64,000 bases of DNA, taken from the NCBI GenBank assembly GCA_001549895.1, contig AP014719.1, positions 2,542,001 to 2,606,000 on the forward strand. Direction: 5' to 3'. Below are positions 18,584 to 28,987 of the stretch, piece by piece (the first letter of the stretch is position 1; every line of letters starts with the position of its first letter). This DNA is from Arthrobacter sp. Hiyo8 (lineage in GTDB: Bacteria; Actinomycetota; Actinomycetes; Actinomycetales; Micrococcaceae). Made by a program: the position numbers and the translations under genes. Under the pieces are notes generated by a model. It saw nothing but the letters and a program-made list of their open reading frames with translations. It was not told the DNA's origin and searched no databases.

Positions 18584-20192
18584 GCGCCGCGGATCTGCTG
18601 GTTCCTGTTCCGTCCTCGGTGGAGTCCAGCGGCGGTTTCCTGGAACTGGACGCAACCACCACGCTGGCCGCCGATCCGGAGCTCAACAATGCGCGCCGCT
18701 GGCTCGCCCGGACCCTCGGCGCGGCCACTGGCTGGGACCTGTTCCCGGCCGCCGCCGCCGATCCGGGTATCAGCCTCCTGCTTGACCCGGAGCTCGACGC
18801 CGAGGCGTACCGACTGGAGGTGGGCGCCGCCGTCGTGATTCATGCGGGCGGTCCGGCCGGAGCCTTCTATGCCGCGCAGACGCTCCTGCAGCTGATGGGA
18901 CCTGCCGCGTTGCGGCAAGCGCCCGTTCCGGAGACGGGCGGCGCATGGCCGGTTCCCAAGGTATCCATCCTGGACCACCCGCGTTTCGGGTACCGCGGGC
19001 CATGCTGGACGTGGCCCGGCACTTCATGCCCAAGGACAACCTGCTCCGGTTCATCGAGGTGATGGCCATGCACAAGCTCAACGTCCTGCACCTGCACCTC
19101 ACGGACGACCAAGGCTGGCGGATCCAGATCAACCGCTACCCGAAGCTCACTGAGACCGGGGCGTGGCGGCGCGAATCATCGCTGGGTTCGTGGCGGGCAG
19201 GGGTTTTCGACGGGCTTCCGCACGGCGGCTTCTACAGCCAGGACGATCTCCGCGAAGTGGTCGCGTTCGCTGCCGAGCGGCACATCACCGTCATCCCCGA
19301 AATTGACGTTCCGGGACACAGCCAGGCCGCCATCGCCGCCTACCCGGAACTGGGAACGGGCGCGGCCCCCGGGGTGTGGACCCGTTGGGGAATCAACGAG
19401 ACGGTCCTGGAAGTCTCGCAAACCTCGTTGGAGTTCTACCGCAACGTGCTCGATGAAGTGGTGGAGATCTTCCCGTCCCGCTGGATCAGCTTGGGCGGAG
19501 ACGAAGTTCCGCTCACCCAGTGGCAATCCAGCGCCCAGGCGCAGTCCCAAGCCCGCGAACTCGGGATGCCGGACGTTTCGGGATTGCACAGCTGGTTTGT
19601 GGGGCAGTTGGCGGGGCACCTTGACGCACGTGGGCGGGCTACCTCCGTGTGGGATGAAATCGGCGACGGCGAGCTGCCGGATGGTGCGTTGGTGGCCTCC
19701 TGGCGAGGCTATGAAGGCGGTATGAGCGCGCTCAAAAGCGGTTATGACGTGGTCATGTGCCCTGAGCACAGGCTGTACCTGGACCACCGGCAGGCCGACG
19801 GCGACGACGAACCCGTGCCCGTGGGTTTTGTCACCACGCTGCAGGATGTCTACGGCTTCGAACCTCTGCCCGCGGGTGCGGATGAGGCGTTCCCGGGCAG
19901 GCTCCTCGGGGCGCAGGCCAATATCTGGACGGAACACCTGGATTCCCCGCGACGGGTCCACTTCGCCGCGTTTCCGCGGCTGAGCGCCGTGGCGGAGGTG
20001 CTCTGGTCCCAGCCGGAGAACCGGGACTACGATGGTTTCCTGGCCAGGCTCGAAGGCGCGCATCTGGAACGCCTGGAGGCCATGGGAGTGGAATACCGGC
20101 CGCTGTCCGGACCGCATCCCTGGCAGTTGAGGCCTGGCGTGGCTGGCTGGAAACGCGATTACGACGCCGAGCAGCGCATTGCCGCTGGATAG
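18580..20192 (+). CDS. Beta-N-acetylhexosaminidase, GH20 (frameshift)
   Basis: Removes terminal N-acetylglucosamine from chitooligosaccharides. The N-terminal GH20b-type domain is followed by the barrel, with MHKLNVLHLHLTDDQGWRIQ and the catalytic Asp-Glu in SLGGDEVPLTQW. The active site Trp of WTEHLDSP and DYDGFLARL near the end fit the family. One base is missing near 19000 (after HPRFGYRG). The full length is about 537 residues. No signal peptide is visible, so it probably acts in the cytoplasm on oligosaccharides brought in by the coupled ABC transporter. Confidence 0.92.
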
Positions 20193-20199
20193 GACACAC

Positions 20200-21015
20200 G
20201 TGGGTACTGAAGGCATGGAGGCCCGGAACTCCTCGGCTTCGTTGCGGAAGGCGCTGGCTTTGCTGGCGGTGGTGGCGGAGCATCCGGTGAGCGCGGACGG
20301 ACTCGCCTTGGTGGAGCTGACCAAGCTCTCCGGGCTCAACAAGAGCACGGTCCTGAGGTTGGCCGCGCCCTTGTTGGACGAAAACCTGCTGGAACGCGAT
20401 GCCGAGAGCGGCCGCTTCCGGCTGGGCCATGGTTGCCTGCGTTTGGGACAGTCATACCTGGACCGGCTCGATTTGCGTAGCGTCGCGAACGCCGAGCTCA
20501 GGGTGCTGATGAGGGCTACGGAAAGCACCTGCCACTTGGTGGTCTTGTCCGGCCATGATGTGGTTTACCTCGACAAAGTTGAAGACGAGGCAACAGTTCG
20601 TATGGCATCGCGCGTTGGGGCGACCATGCCGGCGTATTGCACTGCGGTCGGCAAAGCCATGTTGGCGTTCAGTCCGGAGGAAGTGGTGGCTCCGATCCTG
20701 GCCGGCGATCTGGTGCCGATCACCGACAGGACCATCACGGATCCCGAGCAGTTGCGGACTGAATTCGCCGCGATCCGTCGCCGGGGCTACGCGATCGACG
20801 ACCGTGAGAACGAACCCGAGGTCCGGTGCGTGGCAGCCCCGATCTTTGGCCACGATGATCACGTGGTGGCCGCCCTCAGCGTTTCATCGTTGTCGTCCCG
20901 CATGACCGCCAAACGCGTCCGGGAAGTAGGTCCCATGGCCGCCGAAACCAGCCTGCGCATCTCGGCCAAGCTGGGATCGCGACGGGCAGGCGCCAAACTC
21001 GCCAAGCTCGCTTAG
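20200..21015 (+). CDS. IclR family transcriptional regulator
   Basis: About 270 residues. The N-terminal winged helix includes LTKLSGLNKSTVLRLAAPL; the C-terminal effector domain includes TMPAYCTAVGKAMLAFSPEE. Start choice is uncertain between GTG 20200 and ATG 20215. It directly follows the hexosaminidase and probably controls that operon, although several IclR genes in this window could cross-regulate. Confidence 0.88.
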   Translation: MGTEGMEARNSSASLRKALALLAVVAEHPVSADGLALVELTKLSGLNKSTVLRLAAPLLDENLLERDAESGRFRLGHGCLRLGQSYLDRLDLRSVANAELRVLMRATESTCHLVVLSGHDVVYLDKVEDEATVRMASRVGATMPAYCTAVGKAMLAFSPEEVVAPILAGDLVPITDRTITDPEQLRTEFAAIRRRGYAIDDRENEPEVRCVAAPIFGHDDHVVAALSVSSLSSRMTAKRVREVGPMAAETSLRISAKLGSRRAGAKLAKLA

Positions 21016-21023
21016 AGGGGCTC

Positions 21024-21472
21024 ATGGAAAAGCCAATGAACGACGCCGGTGCTGCGGTTGGGGCGGACGGTGCCGCAGGCGCCTACTTCCGGGCGAAGTT
21101 GCGGTTCGAGATCGACGTCATGGACGTCGCCGATGCGGCTCCCGGCAGTTTCGTGCTCGTGGATACCCGAAGGCAGTCGTCGTGGGACCACGGCCATATC
21201 CCCGGCGCCATGCACCTTCCGACCGCGGAGATACCCGCACGGGCAGCCGCACTGATCCCGCCGGGACCGCAATAGTGGTCTATTCGTGGGGACCGGGCTG
21301 CAACGGAAGTACCTTCGCGGCCCTGGCGTTCGCCGAACTTGGGTACCCGGTGCGGGAGATGATCGGCGGCATTGAGTATTGGGCGCGGAACGGCCTCCCA
21401 GTGGAGACAGCTACAGGCGTTGTCGTTCGGGACTTCGATGGGCTGGTCACGGCGCACCAACCCGAGGGGTAG
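21024..21472 (+). CDS. Rhodanese-like sulfurtransferase (frameshift)
   Basis: About 148 residues. DTRRQSSWDHGHIPGAMHLP is the classic rhodanese entry. The active-site loop has the catalytic Cys in WGPGCNGSTFAA. A base is lost near 21270, which splits the protein between IPPGPQ and TAIVVYSW. It is convergent with the EAL protein gene; the two stops lie about 10 bases apart. The sulphur acceptor is unknown. Confidence 0.82.
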
Positions 21473-21481
21473 CGGCCATCG

Positions 21482-22871
21482 CTACCCCAAGCCGCCCAGT
21501 CCTCAGGCCGGAGCGACGGGCGGCCGAGAAGGTAGCCTTGGGCCGCGGTCATCCCGAGCTTGGTGACCGCAGCCAGCTCGGCCTCGGTCTCGATCCCTTC
21601 GGCTACCAGGGCGGCTCCGATTTCGGCGGAAAAACCGACCATCGCAGCTCCCAATGCCCGCTGGCCTGGATCCGTGTCGATCCCGGCGATGATTTCGCGA
21701 TCGAGTTTGATGAGGTCCGGCTTGAGCTGCAGGATGTGGCGCATGGAAGCAAAGCCGGCACCGGCGTCGTCCACGGCTATTCTGAGCCCGGCGCGCCGCA
21801 ACGGTGCCAACGCTTCGGCGAGCGGCTCATAGTTGGTCACCTCATGGCGTTCGGTGACCTCAAGAACGATGCGTCGCGGAGGGATGGCCGACTCCACAAT
21901 CGCGGCTGCCAGCCGGGGGTCAAGGCACGCCCGGGGTGAGAGGTTTGCCGCGATGTACAGATCCGGTGGGAGCCCTGCCGCGGTGGTCAGCGCCGTCCGG
22001 AGGGCAAGGATCTCAAGCTCGATATCCAGGCCGACCGAGGCGGCCTCCATGAAACGCACCTCGGGGGACAACTCCTGGGAACCGCTGAACCTTGTCAAGG
22101 ATTCCACTCCAACGACGTTGCCCGTTTCCAGGCACCGGATCGGCTGGAATGCTGTGATGAGTGAGCCGTCATTGAGCAAGGCCTGGATGCGGACAGTGAC
22201 TTCCGCCCGCGAACGTGTTGCCTCTGGATTCAAGACACGGCAGGTGCCCTCGAAACCGCAGTCCCTGCCCTCCCTGTCGCGAATCGGCCTTCCGGCTACA
22301 TCAATCAAGACGCGGCTGCCATCCCGGTGGCGGCACACGGTGATTACACGTGACCACGAGGAGTCGCCGCTTTCCCTGGCTTTCCAGTCCACCCGTGCGT
22401 CTGCCAGGTCCCGGGGTCGATCACGCGGGTGATGTGCCTCCCCAGCAGTTCGGAGGGTTCGTACCCCGTGATGTCCTTGCACGCCGGGCTGCAGAACGTA
22501 AATCGTCCATCGGGCCCCGTGGCCCACAGCCAGTCCATGCTTGTGTGCAGCACGGTGTCCATCAAGCGCGACGTCCGGAACGCCTGGCTGCGTTCCCGCT
22601 GCTGCTGCCGCATGAGACGCCACGCGGCCAGTACCACCAGGGGCACGATCAGCAGTGCGAGAAGCGCGGGGAATCCGGTCTTTTCATCGATGCCGCCCCA
22701 CGGCGGAAGCCCGAAAGCCAAGGGCAGGCGGATAGACAAGGCGACTGCAGCCTCGATGAATACGACAACCAGCAGCCACCATCCGGTTGAGGCCGACGCC
22801 AGCCGGTTCGCTTGGCGTCCCTCCCGGGAAGACGCCCTCTTAAGCCGGGGAAAGCGCATGAAGGGCATCAC
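21482..22871 (-). CDS. PAS-EAL domain protein (frameshift)
   Basis: Two transmembrane helices near residues 30-50 and 68-88, a PAS sensor (MDWLWATGPDGRFTFCSPAC), then an EAL domain that would hydrolyse cyclic di-GMP. Signatures: TAFQPIRCLETGNVVGVESL (ESL in place of EAL, with the Glu kept), DDAGAGFAS (DDFGTG in active enzymes) and AEGIETEAE. These changes make activity possible but uncertain. No GGDEF domain. A base is lost near 22410. The frame also runs past the expected end; adding one G near 21486 gives a stop at 21482. Confidence 0.8.
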
Positions 22872-22902
22872 CCAATAGTGCCACCAAGCCGGGCTCCGGG
22901 GC

Positions 22903-23305
22903 TTACGCCGTAACGGCCAGCGCGTCGATTTCCACGAGCATGACTTCGTGCGGGAGGTCGACGAACACCGTGGTGCGGCTAGGCAGTTGGCCGCTGGGGA
23001 CGTTCTCGGTGATGAATTCGCCGTAGACCTCGTTCATGGCGGCGAAGTCGTCGCGGGTGGTGAGGTAGACGCGGAACATGATGACGTCTTCCACTGAGGA
23101 GCCGCCGGCTTCGAGGATCGCCTTCACGTTCTCCAATGTGCGGCGGGTCTGGACTCGGACGTCGCCCTCGCCGATGTACTGGTTGGTGGCGGATCCATGG
23201 GCCTTGGCCCGAGACCTGGAACAGGCCGCCCTTCTGGATGCCTTGGGAGAATACGTGCGCCGGGGCCGGAGCGTTTTCGGTCAGTACTACAGTCTTTTCA
23301 CTCAT
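22903..23305 (-). CDS. RidA family imine/enamine deaminase (frameshift)
   Basis: RidA proteins hydrolyse reactive 2-aminoacrylate-type imines made by PLP-dependent dehydratases. The N-terminus has ENAPAPAHVFSQGIQKGGLF, and the C-terminal half has GGSSVEDVIMFRVYL and the family's Arg in LPSRTTVFVDLP. A base is missing near 23200; restored length is about 133 residues. Its start overlaps the IclR stop by 4 bases (23302-23305). The link with a PLP deaminase gene 2 kb away suggests it clears that enzyme's product. Confidence 0.88.
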
Positions 23306-24062
23306 GCGGAGTTCCTTTCGTGGCTGATCCAGCCGAGGTCGCGGGATATGGCCTCGGTGCTGGCTTTGAGGTCGGGCAGCAGCTCAAGCAGTCCTTCATA
23401 GCTGAGCATCACCACCGGTACCGAACAAGAGGCTGCGGCCACGACGGCGCCGCTCGCGTCGCGAATGGGGGTCGCGATGCAGTGCACGAAGGATTCGTGC
23501 TCGGCGTTGTCATGGCCCAGCCCTGGACCCTGACCTGCTCCAGTTCGGCCAAAAGGGCCTCCGGCGAGGTCAGGGTGGTGTCGGTAATTCTTGTGTAGTC
23601 GAGTCCCGCCGCGATCTTTTCCTGCCGGCTGCGCGGCATGTCGGCAAGCAGGACTTTGGCGACGGCGGCCGAATGCAGGGACGCGGTCAGGCCGATCCGG
23701 GAGTACATCCGCACGGGATGGTGCGACTCGAATTTGTCGATGTACACCACGTCATTGCCCTCGAACGCGGCAAGGTGCACGGTGTGCCCGGTCTTTCCGT
23801 TCAGCTCAGCCAAGTACGGGTGCGCCACTTTGCGGATGTCCCGCTGCTCCAGGGCGAGCGAGGACAGCTCGAACAGTTTGGATCCAAGCATGAACCGCTG
23901 GTCCTCATCGCGGACAACGAATCGCTTTTCCTCCATGGCGTGCAGGAGCCGCATGACGGTTGTCTTGTGTACCGACGCCTTGGAGGCAAGCTCATCCAGG
24001 GTGGCCGGTTTGGCCGCAAGCTCGGCTAGCAGGTCGATGGCCCGCATCAGGCTTTGGCTCAT
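23302..24062 (-). CDS. IclR family transcriptional regulator (frameshift)
   Basis: The winged helix is at residues 1-70 (LDELASKASVHKTTVMRLLH). The effector domain has LTASLHSAAVAKVLLADMP and the ending FVHCIATPIRDASGAVVAAA. A base is lost near 23520. The restored length is about 253 residues. The start overlaps the KDG kinase stop by 4 bases, so kinase, regulator and ridA form one coupled operon. It is the likely controller of both divergent amino-sugar-acid operons through the operators at 25235-25326. Confidence 0.88.
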
Positions 24063-25090
24063 GGTGCTGTGCTCCGATCGTGAAGGCTTCGGTCATGGCT
24101 CCTGAAGTGTCCTGCGGCGACGTGGATCGCAGCCCATTCGGCGTCTGTGGAATCGAGGATGGCCGAAAGCAGGGCGGAGCCGGGGAGCGGGCCACGATCG
24201 CCATGCACGGTGAGGGTGCAGGCTGCGGCGACGTGACCGCGGCGAAGGCTCGCCTTCTGCCCGAGGCCGAACAGCACGCCGCTGAGGTACCCGGCCGCGA
24301 AGGAATCGCCTGCGCCCACCGGCTCAAGCACGTCCACGGACAACGCCGATACTTCGGACCGCGTCCCGTCCCGTTCCAGGGCGATGGCGCTAGTGGCTTC
24401 GTTCTTGATGACGACGACGGCGGGATCCGGCATGAGGCGCCGCAGTTCAGTTTCGTCCGTGGTGCCGAAGGCGTGCTCGGCCTCGTCCTTGCCCACCAGC
24501 ACGATGTCGGCGAGATTGGCCAGGCGGCGCAGCACGGAACGGTCCTGTCCGGCCCAGAGTGCCGCCCGCCAATTGACGTCGAAGCTGATGATGCGGCCCT
24601 GCCTCGGTGCGGCGAGGATGGCTTCCGTGAGCTGAAGGCATTCGGCCGAGAGCGCCGCTGTGATGCCGCTCAGGTGGATGAGCGATGCTTCGTTAAGCAA
24701 ACGCTCGACGGCGGGATTCGCCAGGGTGCCCAGGTTCATCGCTGATGCGGCGGAACCCTGCCGGTAGTACAAAACTGAACTGCCGCCGTCGGGGTCTGTT
24801 TCCTGGGCTGGCACCTTGACGTAAAGCCCGGTGGGCCGTCCGGGATCGACCTCGACGCCGGAAACGCCTACTCCGTGGCTGCTGAGTTCCTCCAGGATCC
24901 GGATACCGAATCCGTCCTTGCCCACCCGGCCTACCCAGTGGGAGTCCAGGCCCATGGCAGCCAGGCCCATGGCAACGTTCGATTCCGCGCCGCCGATGCC
25001 GCAGTGCAGCTCCGTGGCTTGGTGCAGCGGGACGGGCTTCACCGGGGTGAGCATGGCCATCGTCTCGCCCACACATACAGCTGAAAGCAT
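24059..25090 (-). CDS. kdgK: 2-keto-3-deoxygluconate kinase, PfkB family
   Basis: 343 residues, intact. Sugar-kinase motif 1 is in CGIGGAESNVAMGLAAMG and the catalytic motif 2 is in PVGAGDSFAAGYLSG, where Asp is the base. YVKVPAQETDPDGGSSVLYY resembles the substrate lid of KDG kinases. It phosphorylates KDG to KDPG. A KDPG aldolase gene lies in the divergent operon, which supports the assignment over fructokinase. The start is ATG 25090. Confidence 0.85.
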   Translation of the reverse strand: MLSAVCVGETMAMLTPVKPVPLHQATELHCGIGGAESNVAMGLAAMGLDSHWVGRVGKDGFGIRILEELSSHGVGVSGVEVDPGRPTGLYVKVPAQETDPDGGSSVLYYRQGSAASAMNLGTLANPAVERLLNEASLIHLSGITAALSAECLQLTEAILAAPRQGRIISFDVNWRAALWAGQDRSVLRRLANLADIVLVGKDEAEHAFGTTDETELRRLMPDPAVVVIKNEATSAIALERDGTRSEVSALSVDVLEPVGAGDSFAAGYLSGVLFGLGQKASLRRGHVAAACTLTVHGDRGPLPGSALLSAILDSTDAEWAAIHVAAGHFRSHDRSLHDRSTAP

Positions 25091-25234
25091 GAAACTCGCG
25101 CGCTCCCTCTGCCGCTTCCAGCGGCACTCGACACCCAATGAAGAAGGGATTTCCGTGGCCTGGTCAGGGAGTGCCGGGCCACGCCGCGGCCTTGACTCCC
25201 AATCCTGCACCATGTTAGACATATCATCAACAGC

Positions 25235-25326
25235 TTTGCAACCTGCGTTGCAAAATACGCAACGCACGGGTTTTGAGAGCAGAATGCGCACAGTGAATTG
25301 CGCACAGTGAAGTTGCGCATCGTGAA
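25235..25326. promoter_or_regulatory. Operators between the divergent amino-sugar-acid operons
   Basis: The 248-base gap between kdgK and the PLP enzyme gene holds several ordered sites. TTTGCAACCTGCGTTGCAAA (25235-25254) is an interrupted palindrome with perfect 8-base arms. It overlaps GCGTTGC-7-GCAACGC (25245-25265). Downstream are three direct repeats: TGCGCACAGTGAA at 25285-25297 and 25299-25311, and TGCGCATCGTGAA at 25314-25326. They cover the expected start region of the rightward operon. The IclR protein encoded at 23302-24062 is the likely ligand for at least one set. Confidence 0.65.
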
Positions 25327-25338
25327 GGGATCGAACTG

Positions 25339-26673
25339 GTGAACACTTCCACGTCCGGGGCCGGAGCAGAGGCCGGGGCAATTGCAGCGGACGCCGTGGC
25401 GCGCCTGGCGGATGTCCGGCTCGACTGGCGGCACAAAGCCGTGCCCGCCACAGCCAACGGCACCAGCCACCGCGAGTTCCTCTCCACAGCCCCGAAGCTC
25501 GAGGACCTCCAGACGCCGTTGCTGACACTTGATGCCGGGGCGCTCCGCGGCAATGCCGATCGCTTGGCCTCGTGGTGTGCTGAGCACGGCGTCTTGCTGG
25601 CTCCGCACGGAAAGACCACCATGGCGCCGCAGCTTTGGGCGGAACAGCTGAGCCGTGGCGCCTGGGGGATTACTGTGGCGAACTTCGCCCAGCTCCGCGT
25701 GGCCCGCGCGTTCGGCGTGCGGCGCCTGCAACTGGCCAACAGCCTGAGCGATCCGCACGCGATCGAATGGGTCGCCAAGACCGCGAGTCCGGACCAGCCG
25801 ATCCTGTCCTGGGTGGACTCCACCGTTACCGTGCAGGTTATTGGCCGCACCTTGGAAGCCGTTGGAAGCAACGCCGTCCTGGATGTCCTCGTTGAGCTCG
25901 GCGGGATCGGCGGCCGCACCGGGGCACGAGGCGTGGAGGCTGCACTCGACGTCGCCCGCGCCGTCAGTGCCTCCCCGCACCTGCGGCTCGTGGGGGTGAG
26001 CGGCTACGAAGGATCGCTGGCCCACATGGCCGACGCCCACAGTCTCGCCGCCGTCCGCGGCTTCTTGGGCCAGATGGGTGAGCTGCATCAACGGCTCCTT
26101 GAGGAAGGTCTCTACGGATCCGACGCCGTCATCCTCACGGCAGGCGGCAGCGCCTACTTCGACGACGTCGTCGACGTCCTTTCGCCGTACGCCACCGCTG
26201 GCTCCGAGGCAAGCCCCCGGGTGGAACTCATGATCCGCAGCGGCGCCTACATCATCCACGACGACGGCTTCTACCGGGGCATCTCGCCGTTTTCCCGCGA
26301 CGGCGGCCAGCCGTTCATGGCAGCTATGCACAGCTGGGCGCGCGTCGTGTCCCAGCCCGAACCCGGCCTCGCCATCCTCGACGCCGGCAAACGGGACTTG
26401 CCCATTGACGAAGGCCTGCCGCGTCCACAGCTGATCGGGCCCGCGCTCGGTGGTCCCATGCTGCCCCTCGGCGGTGCCGAGATCACGGCCGTCAACGACC
26501 AGCACTGCTTCATGACCTTCGACGCCGGCACCACCACCGTGCGGCCCGGCGACGTCGTGCGCCTCGGACTTTCGCATCCGTGCACAGCCTTTGACAAGTG
26601 GACCCTCATCCCAGTGCTGGCGGACACCGACGGTGACCAAACCGTCGTCGACCTCATCCATACCTTCTTCTAG
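25339..26673 (+). CDS. PLP-dependent deaminase/lyase, D-serine dehydratase-like
   Basis: 444 residues, intact. Fold-type III: an alanine-racemase-like barrel with the PLP lysine in LLAPHGKTTMAPQLW, then a D-serine-dehydratase-like C-terminal domain with possible zinc ligands His and Cys in LGLSHPCTAFDKW. Known relatives are D-threonine aldolases, D-serine dehydratases and amino-acid deaminases. Beside KDG kinase and KDPG aldolase, the most economical role is conversion of D-glucosaminate to KDG and ammonia; that is inference. It starts at GTG 25339 after GAAGGGA. RidA nearby fits an enamine/imine product. Confidence 0.82.
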   Translation: MNTSTSGAGAEAGAIAADAVARLADVRLDWRHKAVPATANGTSHREFLSTAPKLEDLQTPLLTLDAGALRGNADRLASWCAEHGVLLAPHGKTTMAPQLWAEQLSRGAWGITVANFAQLRVARAFGVRRLQLANSLSDPHAIEWVAKTASPDQPILSWVDSTVTVQVIGRTLEAVGSNAVLDVLVELGGIGGRTGARGVEAALDVARAVSASPHLRLVGVSGYEGSLAHMADAHSLAAVRGFLGQMGELHQRLLEEGLYGSDAVILTAGGSAYFDDVVDVLSPYATAGSEASPRVELMIRSGAYIIHDDGFYRGISPFSRDGGQPFMAAMHSWARVVSQPEPGLAILDAGKRDLPIDEGLPRPQLIGPALGGPMLPLGGAEITAVNDQHCFMTFDAGTTTVRPGDVVRLGLSHPCTAFDKWTLIPVLADTDGDQTVVDLIHTFF

Positions 26674-26683
26674 GACCCTCGCC

Positions 26684-28340
26684 ATGAAGACCCTCATCAG
26701 CAACGCCATCCTGGCGGACGGAACCGGGACGGACCGCCGTCCCGCGGACGTCCTTCTGGACGGCGAGGTGATCGCCGTCGTCGCCGGCGCCGGATCCCTC
26801 ACCGCGAGCGGAACCGGCGCCGAGCGGACTATCGACGCCACGGGGCTCGTCCTGAGCCCCGGCTTTATCGACATGCACGCCCATTCGGACCTGCAGCTGC
26901 TGGTCAACAAAGACCACTACGCCAAGCTCAGCCAAGGCGTCACCACCGAACTGTTGGGCCAGGACGGGCTGTCCTACGCTCCGGTGGACGACGCCACGCT
27001 TGCCGGAGTCCGCGAGAAGATCGCCGGCTGGAACGACAACCCGCAGGATTTCGACTGGGATTGGCGAACCGTGGGCGAGTACCTGGACCGCCTCGACGCG
27101 TCCGAAAACGGCAAGAGGATCGCCACCAACGCCGCCTACCTCGTGCCGCAGGGAACCGTACGGGCCCTCGTGATGGGCTTCGCCGAAGGGGACCCGACAC
27201 CTGAGCAGCAGGAGCGGATGCAGGACTTGGTCCGCACCGCGATGGAGGAAGGCGCCGTGGGGATGTCCTCCGGACTGACCTACACCCCCGGAATGTACGC
27301 CCGCACGGAGGAACTGGCAGGACTATGCCGGACCGTGGGGGAGCTGGGTGGTTTCTACGCCCCGCACCACCGCTCCTACGGAAAGGGCGCGCTCGGCGCC
27401 TACGCTGAGATGATCGGACTGAGCAGGGACACCGGCTGCGCGCTGCACCTTTCCCACGCCACCATGAACTTCGCCGAAAACAAGGGCAGGGCGGGCGAGC
27501 TTCTTGAACTCATCGACGCAGCGCTCGACGACGGCGCCGACATCACGCTCGACACCTATCCCTACCTCCCCGGAGCCACCACGCTCGCGGCCATCTTGCC
27601 CAGCTGGTCATCCTCCGGCGGCACCGAGGCCACACTCACGCGGTTGGCTGACCCGGCTACGCTAGCGAGGATCCGCGAAAGCGTGGAGATCTACGGCTCC
27701 GACGGCTGCCATGGCGTGGTTGCCGAGTGGCACACCCTGGAGATCAGCGGCGTCCAGAACCCGGCACTCGCCGGCCATGTGGGCAAGACCATCGCCGCAA
27801 TCGCCGCCGAATCCAACGCTGAGCCCTTCAACGTGTTCGTTCGGATCCTCCAAGAGGACCGCTTGGGCACCGGCATCCTGCAGCACGTCGGACACGAGGA
27901 AAACGTGCAGGCCATCATGGTCCATCGCACGCACACCGGCGGCAGCGACGGCCTCTTGGTCGGAGCCAAGCCGCACCCGCGTGCCTGGGGAACCTTTCCC
28001 CGCTACCTGGGCCATTACAGCCGCGACCTGGGCTTGCTGACCCTGGAAGAAATGGTCCACCACTTGAGCGGCCGCCCCGCCAAGCGGCTCAAGCTCGACC
28101 GCCGCGGCTCGTCCGCGAAGGCTACGCGGCCGACGTCGTCCTCTTCGATCCGCGCACCGTCCGTGACGAAGCCACCTTTGAAACCCCCCGCAAGCCAGCC
28201 ACTGGCATCCATTACGTGTTCGTCAACGGGACGGCAGCGATCGACGGCGGGAAGCCACCGGCGCCCGTGCCGGCCGCGCCCTGCGCCGCAGCCCCGACGG
28301 ACGCACCCGAGCAGGAAGTACGGAATCGCATGACTCCTGA
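26684..28340 (+). CDS. N-acyl-D-amino-acid deacylase (two frameshifts)
   Basis: An amidohydrolase of the D-aminoacylase family. It opens with ISNAILADGTGTDRRPADVL; metal ligands are expected in SPGFIDMHAHSD, with further His in APHHRSYG and LHLSHATMNF. The C-terminal active-site portion has HRTHTGGSDGLLVG. Bases are missing near 28105 and 28252. Restored, it reads REGYAADVVLFDP then VFVNGTAAIDGGKPTGARAG and stops at 28338-28340, inside the start of the aldolase gene. In this cluster N-acetyl-D-glucosaminate is a plausible substrate. The family also acts on N-acyl-D-amino acids, which cannot be excluded. Confidence 0.87.
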
Positions 28341-28965
28341 AGAATTCGTCGAACAGCTTGAAGCCGACCGCACCCTCGCCGTCGTCCGTGCGCCGCTGAT
28401 CCCCGACGCCGCCGAGCTGTGCCACGCACTGGCCGGCGCCGGCATCCGCAGCGTCGAACTGACGTTCACCACCCCGGACGTGCTGAAGCATGTGCGGCGG
28501 GCGGCGGACACCGCCGCGAAGCACGGCGCCGCCGTCGGAATCGGTACCGTGATGACGGCCGAGCAGGCAAGGGCAGCAATCGACGCCGGTGCCCGGTTCC
28601 TGGTGACGCCCGGCCTTCGCCCCGAGGTTGCGGCGGTGGCTGCGGCCGCCGGTATTCCCTTCAGTTTGGGCGCCATGACACCCACGGAGGTTGCGCAGGC
28701 CCTTGACCTCGGTTCCGCGGCAGTCAAGATCTTCCCGGCCAGGCAGCTCGGCCCGGCCTACCTCAAGGATCTCCAGGGTCCCTACCCTGGCATCCGGCTT
28801 CTGCCCTCCGGCGGGATCGACGCCTCTAACGCCAAGAGCTATCTCGACGCCGGCGCCGCAGCGGTCTGCTGTGGAACCAGCGTGGTCCCTCCCTCCGCCG
28901 TGGCCGCAGGCGACTGGGCTGACATTTCGGCCAGGGCCGCCGCCTTCACCGCCACCCTCGCGTAG
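28330..28965 (+). CDS. eda: KDPG/KHG aldolase
   Basis: 211 residues, intact. Cleaves 2-keto-3-deoxy-6-phosphogluconate to pyruvate and glyceraldehyde 3-phosphate. The catalytic Glu is in GIRSVELTFTT and the Schiff-base Lys in SAAVKIFPARQLG; GIGTVMTAEQARAAIDAGA and LLPSGGIDASNAKSYLDAGA are family hallmarks. It starts at ATG 28330, overlapping the deacylase stop. It uses the product of the divergently encoded kinase. Confidence 0.93.
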   Translation: MTPEEFVEQLEADRTLAVVRAPLIPDAAELCHALAGAGIRSVELTFTTPDVLKHVRRAADTAAKHGAAVGIGTVMTAEQARAAIDAGARFLVTPGLRPEVAAVAAAAGIPFSLGAMTPTEVAQALDLGSAAVKIFPARQLGPAYLKDLQGPYPGIRLLPSGGIDASNAKSYLDAGAAAVCCGTSVVPPSAVAAGDWADISARAAAFTATLA

Positions 28966-28987
28966 GAATCCCCAGAAAGTAACCTCC

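Noticed and set aside
18580..20192. Secreted hexosaminidase
   Set aside because: No signal peptide or lipobox at the coupled ATG start; cytoplasmic action after ABC uptake is more consistent.
25039..26910. 623-residue minus-strand frame opposite the PLP enzyme gene
   Set aside because: It is antisense to an intact, well-recognised gene and has low-complexity composition; high G+C leaves long shadow frames.
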